Assembly (NCBI RefSeq): GCF_905171765.1
Contig: NC_053394.1
Location: 155,084,015-155,148,014 of the forward strand
From: Bufo bufo
Lineage: Eukaryota; Chordata; Amphibia; Anura; Bufonidae
Direction of reading: 5' to 3'
DNA length: 64,000 nucleotides
A model generated the notes under the pieces. The model saw nothing but the letters and a program-made list of their open reading frames with translations, had not been told where the DNA came from and ran no database searches. This document shows, piece by piece, positions 54,101-62,807 of this stretch; the stretch's first letter is position 1; each line of letters starts with the position of its first letter. Position numbers and translations under genes: made by a program.

Positions 54101-54370
54101 AACAGCCAAGGGTACTTTTTTTTTTTATTCTAGCCACTGATTCTGGTCCCAACATTCTGGAAGAATGTTATCACTGACATCGGCATCTTCAGCCACATCA
54201 GTAACCATGTCCACTACAGCCGATTCACTGACTGGTATAGTTTCTGAAGCGGACAACGCCGCCTGAAGCAAAGGCTCAGACTGAGTGGAGCAACTTGCAG
54301 AATCAGCATGTGATTTTTTATTGGATGCCTTTGTGAAGAAATCCGTAATGCTGGTTTTTCGCTCACTCAT
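51127..54370 (-). pseudogene. hAT-2 transposase (TTF zinc finger, KIAA1586-like), split by LTR
   Basis: Start ATG 54370 (MSERKTSITDFFTKASNKK). A frameshift sits in an A12 run at about 54118, then YPWLFVDNGLLGCKVC begins the TTF-type zinc finger. VYIDESTTVSTHSVL (first D, about 53600), GACSDGASVMLG (about 53390), CHRLELCISDTI and FSVRWVASSQRAI follow. The solo LTR interrupts at 53030-52014. The C-terminal part has INLPQFYQSLVDNLRSRL, the dimerisation motif LPVTSGDCERGFSTMNLV (about 51385), and ends LWDIF at 51127. The domain order is that of KIAA1586-type hAT proteins. Apart from the A-run slip and the LTR the frame is largely open. Confidence 0.85.
52014..53030 (-). mobile_element. Solo LTR, probably Ty3/Gypsy
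   Basis: 1017 bp flanked by the 5-bp duplication cttac (52009-52013, 53031-53035). On the minus strand it begins TGTAGTGTCCCACTAGATAA and ends CTCATAACA, so TG...CA. No internal region, so it is the product of LTR-LTR recombination. It contains TATA-rich sequence near 52598-52628 and 52850-52858. Confidence 0.87.
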
Positions 54371-54727
54371 TTCTGTACAAATAAAAAAAATAAAATAAAA
54401 ATGGTGTCAAATCATTTTCTGATTTAAAAAAAACCCTAAATATTCTGATAAAATGACCTCTTTAGGCAAAGAATTCCCCATCCGTTCTGTTATTACCTCT
54501 TATTGTGAAAAACTCTTTCCTTTGTTGTCTCTGGTGGCAGTGGTGGGGTGGTCCGGTGACTGTGAGGTGCAGGGTAAGGCACAAATCAGCACACTTGTAT
54601 GAAATAAAATCTATCATTATTCTAAAAATTATTTTTAAAAATGCCTAAATGATCTAACAATTAGTCTCATATATGAGTCTCCAGTCCAGTGGATGTGACA
54701 CAGATATCTGTTATTTTAACCCCTTAA

Positions 54728-55506
54728 AGGGATTCTGTCATCAGATTTTACCCCTATAACCTAAAGATATCCTCATGTCCGGACTAATAAGAAGAATCCT
54801 AAGCTGGCCTTATTAAACCTCACTGAGGCTCTATTTGTCCAAAAAACAGGTTTTTATAACCTGCCAATCACTTACTCAAGGTGCCCAAGGGGAGGTCCGT
54901 TAATACAGGGTGCCCGGCAGCACCCCTCGCCGTCCAGTGCCCAGCGCCGCCTTCCGTCTTCATCGCCGCCTTCCCTGTCTTCAGCGCCGCCTTCTACAGC
55001 TCAGCGCCGCCTCTGCAAACCTCCCATCCCTTTGCCAGATCTCGCGCCTGCGCACTAGGCTTGGCCTGATGCGCCCGTGTGGACTCCTGGTGGCGGCTTC
55101 ATTGAGCGAGGTGCGCATGCGCCGGCCTGATGCGCACTTCGCTCAACCCTAATATGACCTGCAGATTGGCTGAGCTTAGTGCGCAGGCGCGGGATCTGGC
55201 AAAGGGACGGGAGGATTGCAGAGGCGGTGCTGAGCTGTAGAAGGCGGCGCTGAAGACAGGGAAGGCGGCGATGAAGACGGAAGGCGGCACTGGGCACCGG
55301 ACGGCGAGGGGTGCGGCCGGGCACCCTGTATAAACGGACCTCCCCTTGGGCACCTTAAGTAAGTGATTGGCAGGTTATAAAAACCTGTTTTTTGGACAAA
55401 TAGAGCCTCAGTGAGGTTTAATAAGGCCAGCTTAGGATTCTTCTTATTAGTCAGGACATGAGGATATCTTTAGGTTATATGGGTAAAATCTGATGACAGA
55501 ATCCCT
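54728..55506. mobile_element. TTAA foldback MITE, nearly fully palindromic
   Basis: TTAA at 54724-54727 and 55507-55510. The left arm (to about 55060) and right arm (from about 55170) mirror each other over ~340 bp: e.g. 'aggggaggtccgtta' against 'aaacggacctcccctt', 'cagatctcgcgcctgcgcac' against 'gtgcgcaggcgcgggatctg'. The start agggattctgtcatcaga is shared with 20793-21317. Confidence 0.9.
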
Positions 55507-55630
55507 TTAAGGACACATGATGGAAATATTCAGTCATTATTCCCTTTTATTCCAGAAGTTGTGTCCTTAATTACATATGGTTTGTGATTCTGTTTGCCAC
55601 CCTTTAGTGACTGTGTTTTTAAACCCTTAA

Positions 55631-56012
55631 AGGGGTATTTCCATTTCAGACAATGGGGGCATATCGCTAGGATATGCCCCCATTGTCTGATAGGTGCGGG
55701 TCCCACCTCTGGGACCCGCACCTATATCGAGAACGAAGCGGGGAGACTTGTGGCTGGAGGACCCCAGGTTTCCTGGGGTTCGTCCACCACCAGGCACAGC
55801 GCCCCGCCTCTCCCATTGAAATGAATGGGAGCGCGCCGTGCATGCGCGGCCACCACTCCCATTCATTTCTATGGAGCCGACGGAAATAGCCGAGGCAGCG
55901 AGCCACAAGTCTCCCCGCTTCGTTCCCTATATAGGTGCGGGTCCCGCACCTATCAGACAATGGGGGCATATCCTAGTGATATGCCCCCATTGTCTGAGAT
56001 GGGAAAACCCCT
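55631..56012. mobile_element. Second TTAA MITE
   Basis: TTAA at 55627-55630 and 56013-56016. Ends aggggtatttccatttcaga and tctgagatgggaaaacccct. Two inner hairpins of 'gacaatgggggcatat' lie at each end (55650-55690 and 55955-55998), plus 'aggtgcgggtccc' mirrored words. Confidence 0.87.
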
Positions 56013-56194
56013 TTAAAATACAATACATGTGAATGGGCTTTTGAAAGCTACATGTAGCGGAAAAAAAAAAAAGCACAGAAAATCTAGCATGCTGTAATTT
56101 GTGTCGCTGCGGACTGAGCCAAATGTACACATTGTGATCAAAACAAAACAAAAACTGCCCTTATATATAATTTACTTACAGTTCTGAAGCCTCA

Positions 56195-56295
56195 GGGGTG
56201 CTGACAGGCTTGGCCTCAGGGGTGCTGACAGGCTTGGCCTCAGGGGTGCTCTAGGCAGCTGGGCTCAGGGGTGCTCTAGGCAGCTGGGCTCAGGG
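56195..56295 (+). repeat. Short tandem repeat, ~28 bp
   Basis: Units of 'cctcaggggtgctgacaggc' + 'ttgg' and the variant 'ctcaggggtgctctaggcag', about four in total. Confidence 0.85.
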
Positions 56296-56434
56296 CTGGA
56301 AGTGGGCACCGCACAATAAGAAAAAAATATTTTTCATTACACCTCAGGTCAGACCACCAATCAGACCCCCAATGTTAATAAGACCCCAATAAGACCTCAG
56401 ATCAGAACCCAATATGAATGACCAACAATCAGAC

Positions 56435-57075
56435 CTCAGATAGCAGCCCCCAGTGCCTCTCCATCAGCCCCCCAGTGCCTCTACATTAGCCCCCCAGTGC
56501 CTCTCCATCAGCCCCCCAGTGCCTCTCCATCAGCCCCCCAGTGCCTCTCCATTAGCCCCCCAGTGCCTCTCCATCAGCCCCCCAATGCCTCTCCATCAGC
56601 CCCCCAATGTCTCTCCATCAGCCCCCCAATGCCTCTCCATCAGCCCCCGTGCCTCTCCATCAGCCCCCCGTGCCTCTCCATCAGCCCCCCAGTGCCTCTA
56701 CATTAGCCCCCCAGTGCCTCTCATCAGCCCCCCAGTGCCTCTCATCAGCCCCCCAGTACCTCTCATCAGCCCCCAGTGCCTCTTATCAGCCCCCAGTGTC
56801 TCTCATCAGCCCCCAGTGCCTCTCATCAGCCCCCCAGTACCTCTCATCAGCCCCCAGTGCCTCTCATCAGCCCCCAGTGCCTCTCATCAGCCCCCAGTCC
56901 TCTATATCAGCCCCCAGTGCCTCTCATCAGCCCCCAGTCCTCTATATCAGCCCCCAGAGTCTCTCCATTAGCCGCCCAGTGCCCCATTCACTAGCGCCCA
57001 GTGCTTCCCCATCCACCAGCCCCGAGTGCCCCCTCCACCAGCCTCCAGTCAGTGCCTCTCCATTCAGCCTATACG
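56435..57075 (+). repeat. Minisatellite, ~18-21 bp units
   Basis: About 30 units of 'cagccccccagtgcctctcc' + 'at' with variants losing one or two bases. Open frames across it encode only S/P/L/Q repeats and are not genes. Confidence 0.93.
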
Positions 57076-57221
57076 CCTTTAGTATAAAATAAAAAAACTT
57101 ACACTTACCTCTCCTGCTCCTGGACGCAGACGTGCGCAGCCCTCACAGCCGACAGCCGAGGACCAGGAAGGTGGCGGTGAGCAGGGGCGTAGCTATTGCC
57201 TCCCTTAGGCAAGTGACAAAC

Positions 57222-57505
57222 TGCCCCCCTCATTCTTAGGCAAGTGACAAACTCAGCTCTGCTACATCTACAATGAGCAACTACAACAAATGTAATGCCA
57301 AACTGCAGTTCCTCTATGTGATGCCTTGGATAGCTTCCACTGGACCCACAGCCTGTGGGTCCAGTGGAAGCTATCCAAGGCATCACAATCACATAGAGGA
57401 ACTGCAGTTTGGCATTACATTTGTTGTAGTTGCTCATTGTAGATGTAGCAGAGCTGGGTTTGTCACTTGCCTAAGATTGAGGAGGGGGGGCAGTTTGTCA
57501 CTTGC
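57222..57505. repeat. Palindrome with almost no spacer
   Basis: Centre at about 57356 (ggacccacagcctgtgggtcc). Arms about 130-140 bp, mirrored from 'taggcaagtgacaaactcag' out to 'cttgcctaag', with one 6-base difference (gatgcc/atcacaatcac). Confidence 0.93.
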
Positions 57506-57509
57506 CTAA

Positions 57510-58044
57510 GGCCAGGGTAAGGGGGGCCTCCCAACCCAGGCTGTGCACATTAATCCTGGCTGATCGATCGCTTGACTCACTCAGGGAGTCACAGACAGAC
57601 ACTTAGTCTAGACTGGTCTGGACCGGACCACCAGGACCCCGGTCCGGTCGGATGGTCCAGCCACGGACGCTCACCTCAGCAGACAGTCGCACTCGTCGCA
57701 GGCTGGCTCCGGATAGGAGGAGGGGAGCTCTCAGCCATGAGAGGAGTCAGACAGTGAGTCACTCGCAGTCGCAGTCGCAGGCAGCAGCACCGCATCACAC
57801 AGACAGCTTCCTCTACTTCCGTCTTCTCAACTGAAGCCGCTCCTCCTCCCTCCTCCCTTAGCCTGCCCTGCACAGTGCGCTTCACGCAGGGCCTCGCCTC
57901 CGCTCCGTCTCCGCCCCCTGTGAACCCTGTGAATCTGATTTCAGCCGCGTTCTCCTGGCTTGAGGCTGAAAGGGAACGGCGTTCCTGCCATGAGAAAAGT
58001 GCAGGAACGCCGTTCCCACGCGTTCCCCCTCGACTCGACCCCTG
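57510..58044. other. hAT-2 5' flank; no gene
   Basis: GC-rich leader (57560-57900) with 'gcagtcgcagtcgcaggcag' type short repeats and a small hairpin 'ggaacggcgttcctgc...gcaggaacgccgttcc' (57972-58016) next to the right inverted end. Probably promoter-side sequence of hAT-2; no motif decisive. Confidence 0.4.
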
Positions 58045-58052
58045 GTTGTGTC

Positions 58053-59474
58053 TGATAATGGCCGTAACTTGGTGGCGGCTTTGGAGCTCGGCAAGCTCGG
58101 ACACATCCCATGCCTAGCCCACGTGTTCAACCTTGTGGTTCAGCGGTTTCTCGAAACCTACCCCAATTTGCCCGAGCTACTGGTGAAGGTGCGCCGTGTG
58201 TGTGCACATTTCCGCAAGTCACCGACAGCTTCAGCGGGTCTGTCAACGCTACTGCAGCGCTTAAAATTGCCAGCTCACCGGCTGTTGCGTGACATGAGCA
58301 CACGCTAGAACTCGATGTTCCACATGTTGGCCAGGCTTTGTGAGCAGTATATGGGCAGTAGTGGAATACCAGCTGCAACATGGTCGTCGCCTTTCCAGTC
58401 AGCTTCCACTATTCACAAGAGAGGAGTGGGCATGGATGTCGATAACGTTATTATCAGCGTAACCATCCCACTTCTGTGTCTACTCTAACGCTTGCTGCTT
58501 ACAATTAAGTACGACGCTTTGCATGTGGAAGAGGTGGAAATGGGGGAAGACATTACACAGGGTGATAGTCAGACCACCCTCAGTTTGTCTTCTCAGTGCG
58601 AATTGGACAATGAAGAGGAGGAGGAGGAGCAGGATACGTTGCCTCCGCTACAGAGGGTAGTACCCATGGAAGTTTAATTCCATCTGTTCAGCGTGGGTGG
58701 GCAGAAGAGGAGGAAGAGGATGAGGAGATTGAGAGTGATCCTCCTGATGACAACAGCAAAGTCTTGCCTGTTGGTACTTTGGCACACATGTCTGACTTCA
58801 TGTTAGGCTGCCTTTACCGCAACCCGCACGTTATGCGCATTTTAGACAACACAGATTACTGGTTGTTCACCCTTCTCAACCCCCGCTACAAAGAAAACTT
58901 CTCATCTCTCAGTCCTCTGGTGGAGAGGACAAGCAAAATGGGGAAATACCAGAAGAGCCTTGTTGAAAAATTGCTCCAAAAATTTCCATCTGACAACGCT
59001 GGCAGAAGAGTCCGTAGTTCCTTGGCCAACCGAGGAGGGGAAACAAGAAGAACACACAGCAGTTCCAACAGGGGCAGGGCAACACTCTCCAAAGCCTGGG
59101 ACAGTTTCATGACACCCCGCCAGCAACCTCACCCTGTTGCATAGCCTAGTGTCACAAGGAGGGAAGAATTTTGGAAGATGGTGAAGGAGTACATAGCAGA
59201 CCGTGTCATCGTCCTCAATGATCCCTCAGTGCCTTACAACTACTGGGTGTCCAAGCTGGACACGGGGCACGAACTGGCGCTCTACGCCTTGGAGGTGCTG
59301 GCCTACCCTGCCGCCAGCGTTTTGTGTGAGCATGTATTTAGTGCTGCTGGTAGCATTATAACAGATAAGCGTATCCGCCTGTCAACTGAAAATGGTGACA
59401 GGTTGACTTTTATAAAAATGAACAAGGCCTGGGTTGACCATGACTTCTGGACTTCACCAGAGGAAAGCGGGTGA
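58053..59474 (+). pseudogene. hAT-1 transposase, C-terminal half
   Basis: Continues from the TSD with DNGRNLVAALELGKLGH, then HIPCLAHVFNLVVQRFL (conserved hAT C-H-x-L-N-L region), AHFRKSP and LLQRLKLPAHRLLRD. A stop at 58306 and several frame changes follow, with the E/D-rich QCELDNEEEEEEQD segment. The hATC dimerisation domain YALEVLAYPAASVLCEHVFS (about 59290-59350) continues to RLTFIKMNKAWVDHDF. Ends TGA 59472. Confidence 0.85.
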
Positions 59475-59631
59475 ACATAAAGGCACTTTAAATGTGTTGT
59501 TTATAATGTACTGAATACACTGTATTCCCATAAACAAAGGGTCAATTCCAGCTTCTGACGTATAAAATAATTGTTCTTTAGTCGGCTTTCAAAGTTTAAG
59601 CTCCAACATACATCACATGGAGAGACACAAA

Positions 59632-59684
59632 GTAATTGTGACGCGTTTCAGGCTATGGTATTGAGCCCTTCATCAAGACAATAC
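59632..59684 (-). ncRNA. Hammerhead-ribozyme-like motif of PLE-D
   Basis: Minus strand: attgt pairs with acaat (stem I), cttgatga is box 1 with one extra T relative to CUGAUGA, stem II agggct...agcct, then gaaacgcgtc with the minimal stem III ACGCGU and cleavage-position C. All core parts are in order. The extra base may impair activity. Confidence 0.55.
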
Positions 59685-59860
59685 ATAGTGCACTAAAAAC
59701 AGATACTTATATACAACACAAATGGGTTCCTCCTCTTTCTCTAATTGAGGTTACATCCCAAGCCCAGGTGTTCCTGGATTAGGTGGGAAGTCCAACCAAG
59801 AACACATGGGCGGGGAGGCAGCAATTCAATATTGTGCGTTTGAAATCACATACTGATGAA

Positions 59861-60687
59861 CTACATATACTGCAAAGTTAGATCATATTTTCTATTTACA
59901 CCCTTCGGTATGCAGGTTTCCAGAATAAACATCCAATATGTTTCTCTGCTCAAAAGCTTTTGTTTGCGGTCACCTCCTCTAATTGGTGCAGAAACAACCT
60001 CCACGCCCTGCACAGAAAACGCAGAGATGTCGCCCTTGTGAACAGTGGCAAAATGCATTGTTGCCACTGAAACATTCCGAGACATAAAATGAGGGACATC
60101 ACTTAAATGCTTCCTTATGCGTACTTTTAAATCATTTGTGGTGCAGCCCACGTATTGTAGACTGCATATTTTACATGTTATGACATATACTACGTGGTCT
60201 GTATTGCAGTTTATATATTGCTTCAGCACATGCTTTTTGTTATTGGCCATAGATATGACCTCTTTTGAGATAAACATATGTCGACAGCAAATGCATTTTT
60301 TGCTACCACATTTGTAATTCCCATTAGTTTTAGGCCAGGTGCATATTCTGGGGATATTTTCCCTGAATAGACTGTGGGGGCTCTTTTCGCTACACATCTA
60401 ATCCCTGTGGATGCTATGTTTCTCCATTCCTCATTGAAGTTTAGAACCGGAAGATGTTTCCGTATAATTTTACATATCTTGAAATAGTCTCTACTATAGT
60501 TGGTAGTAAAAGTAATAGGTTCATCTTTGTTCAGAATATTTTCTTTCCTGTTTTTTGTTTTATTTTTGTTTTTGTTTTTGCTTCTGTATTTTTTCCCTTC
60601 CTTTGTATTTTTCGTTCTCATTCTTATTTTCACTATTATTATTTCTTTTGGAAAAAATGAGAGTCTCTCTATCTTTTGATCTGGCAA
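59861..60687 (-). pseudogene. PLE-D RT thumb end + GIY-YIG endonuclease
   Basis: Upstream frame (60687-60380): K/N-rich insert, then FTTNYSRDYFKICKIIRKH and CVAKRAPTVYSG, the usual RT-to-nuclease linker. After a frame change near 60340: CGSKKCICC zinc-like motif, DHVVYVITCKICSLQYVGCTT (GIY-YIG start, about 60210-60150), RKHLSDVPHF, and GGDRKQKLLSRETYWMFIL near the end at 59870. Truncated upstream of RT motifs. Confidence 0.82.
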
Positions 60688-61342
60688 AATGTATACCTCT
60701 ATTTATACTGGTTTGGGTGTATCCTCTCATTCCCTTTCGTCCTAACCAGCAGCACAAGTGGGGTATTCGCCCCTGGGAAGCTGGTCAGGACAGGCGGAAT
60801 TTTTGCTGAATAAAATTCTGCATCATAAGTAATTAATTAGTTAATTAATTCCCCCCTCCTTATATAGGCCGCCCTCCATAGGGCTAGTTGCTTTTTTTTC
60901 TGTCCTGTGGGTTTGGTCAGACAGGCATGACTCTACCCAGAGTCTCTCCCCCTGTAGTTTTGGGGAGAAATTTGCTAATTTCTGCATTTATTTTTATATT
61001 TATTCTTATATTTTTTAATTTTCTCTTACAGGTTCAGGCAGAGGACGTCTGTCTCCTGCCTGTCAGCGCCTGGCTATATTTAGCCGGTAAGTTAGACAGG
61101 GAAGTGCACATGTCCAAAATAAGTGCGGAGCTGTGGAGCTCCCTTCCCCCTGTCCTTTCCCCGCTCCTGTCCGTCCCCTCACCTCCCCTCCCTTCCCTCT
61201 GTACCTTCGGTCCGGCCTCTGAGATCGCGTCTCAGCTCCGGTGAGTCGGACGCGAAACCGGAAGTGCGTCACTGGACACTTCCGGTCCGCAGCTAATCCA
61301 GGGCCGCGACAAAATACAGTTGTTAATCTGTATTATTCTTGC

Positions 61343-61360
61343 GGGGGGGGGGGGGGGGGG
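61343..61360 (+). repeat. G18 homopolymer
   Basis: Eighteen consecutive G in the DIRS leader; length is likely polymorphic or unreliable in assembly. Confidence 0.9.
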
Positions 61361-61479
61361 AATACTTAGGTCTTAGTGGGAACTTTATATATTTCATAAG
61401 TTAGTCCCACAGTGGGGAGCCTGGGGATTGTTGGAGGAGGAGCTGTTGCTCCCTCCTCCCCCCTCCCTCCCCTTCCTGC

Positions 61480-61515
61480 TATATAAGGCCAGGCTGCTGG
61501 CTGGGTCAGTGTTGC
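61480..61515 (+). promoter_or_regulatory. Probable core promoter of the DIRS element
   Basis: tatataagg at 61480-61488, preceded by a pyrimidine-rich stretch and followed about 25-30 bases later by ggtcagtgttgcactcag, which includes initiator-like TCAGT at 61505-61509. Located about 110 bp before the gag ATG. Confidence 0.5.
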
Positions 61516-61618
61516 ACTCAGTTTCTGTGTGCAGCTGACCTTGACTGTTGGCTGATCCCGTGTTCTTCTTCCTTACTCTGATCAGAGGGCTCAAGGTGTG
61601 CTCAAAATTCTTAAAGTC

Positions 61619-62807
61619 ATGACGTCCCCTTCTCACGGAAAAGCCGCCCACAAGCAGAAGCACCTGACTTGTTCCAGTTGTGGCACCCCGTTACCTGATG
61701 CCTATGAGTTCCATCGGTGTCCAGGCTGTCGCCCTAGGCCGGCCAATCCTGAGCCCACGGTCGTAGAAATGTTCTCATGGATGAAGGAGTTCATGGACAC
61801 GTCCATCGCGGAGATCAAGGGCGCAGTTTCCAATAAGAGACCTAGACAGGCCTCTCCTGGGCCTGTTCCAATGTCCGAAGACGTGATCTCGCTTGGCGAG
61901 AGTTCCTCCTCTGAGGAAGAGGAGTCGGTCTTTTCCTTTCCAGCCGAAAAGACACAGAGATTACTACGCTCCATCAGGTCAAGGGACCAGGATGTTGAGC
62001 ATGGGGAAGCTCCACACTCCACCGCTAGGGGGCCAAGGGCCTTCAAAGTGGATGAGTCGCTTAAAAAATTAATGGCGACAGAATGGAAACATCAAGAGAA
62101 AGGCGCGGTCCTAACCAAGAGGTTCAAACTTATGTTCCCCCTACAGGACGGGGACTCCCTGGATTGGGTCCCACCACCTAAGTTGGATATGGCAATAGCC
62201 AAGCTTTCCAGGAGAACCTTGGTGCCTTCCGATGACGGGAGTAATCTAAAGGATCCCCTGGATAGACGCGCAGAATGTTCGATGAGGCGTAATTATGCTG
62301 CGGCGTCTGCCTCTGCCTCTGTGGCCATAGCCGGTACCGAAGTGTCTGATTTCATTCGCGCCCGCACGCTGAAGATCCAAGCAGATATAGATTCGGGAGT
62401 CGCCAGAGATGACATCCTGGATCAATTTAAAACCCTGTTATTAGGCATAGATTTTATGTTTTATGGCGGATGCGTCTCAGCAGCAGCTAAGGCTAGCTGC
62501 TAAGTCAATGGCTTTGTCTGCTGCCAGCAGACGGCCTTTATGGCTGAAGCCCTGGGTAGCGGACAATATATCCAAATTTAATTTGTGCTCCCTCCCTTAC
62601 GAGCCTGGCAGGTTGTTCGGCTCCGAGCTAGACCGCCTCATGGAAAATCTAGCGGACAAGAAGGGAAAATCACTCCCTCAGCAATCCTTTCAAGGACGTG
62701 GGAGAGGCAGAGGTGGAAGATTCCAGGGAAGAGAGAGGAACCAGAGACATTCCGAAGGTAACAGGAGAGGTAGAGGTCGCGGTCGCGGGAACCGCAGGGC
62801 TGATCAA
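61619..62807 (+). pseudogene. DIRS gag-like protein, one frameshift
   Basis: ATG 61619 (MTSPSHGKAAHKQKHLTCSS). An N-terminal zinc-ribbon-like CSSCGTPLPD...CPGC is followed by an acidic serine stretch SLGESSSSEEEESVFSFP, the DIRS gag core (DESLKKLMATEWKH, KRFKLMFPL, DPLDRRAECSMRRNYAAAS) and, after a frame change near 62462-62470, WLKPWVADNISKFNLCSLPY, GSELDRLMENLADKKGKSLP and an RG-rich tail (RGRGRGGRFQGRERNQR). Apart from the one slip it is well preserved. It would package the RNA. Confidence 0.85.

Larger units (their letters stand above)
50908..58044 (-). mobile_element. hAT-2, inserted in hAT-1
   Basis: Flanked by gttgtgtc (50900-50907, 58045-58052). Ends caggggtcaagtcctggg and, at the right, the complement of caggggtcgagtcgaggggg. 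The transposase is on the minus strand (54370-51127). Nested: solo LTR 52014-53030, TTAA MITEs 54728-55506 and 55631-56012, tandem repeats 56195-57075 and a palindrome 57222-57505. Removing it joins GMVVS of hAT-1 directly to DNGRNLVAALELG. A 15-C run lies at 50965-50979. Confidence 0.9.
46533..59531 (+). mobile_element. hAT-1, autonomous-type hAT, nested and 3' truncated
   Basis: Begins tagtgttgagcgagcatccc at 46533. Split by a hAT MITE (46693-48853), then 5' region, transposase N-terminal half (49501-50907), hAT-2 (50908-58044), transposase C-terminal half (58053-59474), and 3' sequence to about 59531 where PLE-D starts. The right inverted repeat is missing, so no TSD can be shown. Without nested elements it is about 3.7 kb. 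Confidence 0.8.
59532..60715 (-). mobile_element. PLE-D, 5' truncated
   Basis: Minus strand: RT C-terminal region, GIY-YIG endonuclease, 3' UTR and hammerhead-like motif, ending at about 59532 against hAT-1. The right end is probably near 60715. Not obviously the same subfamily as A-C (CKICSLQYVGCTT nuclease start). Confidence 0.75.

Noticed and set aside
54881..55353. Mirror-image open frames encoding PSAAFRLHRRLPCLQRRL-like protein on both strands
   Set aside because: They arise from the foldback MITE; the same sequence is read from each arm.
56453..57092. Open frames rich in QPPSASPS/LISPQ
   Set aside because: They read through the 18-21 bp minisatellite.
57105..57509. Matching frames starting MSNYNKCNAKLQFLY on both strands
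   Set aside because: Product of the palindrome at 57222-57505.
60555..60809. F/C/L-rich frame MFYFCFCFCFC
   Set aside because: Antisense of the K/N-rich low-complexity part of the PLE-D coding sequence.
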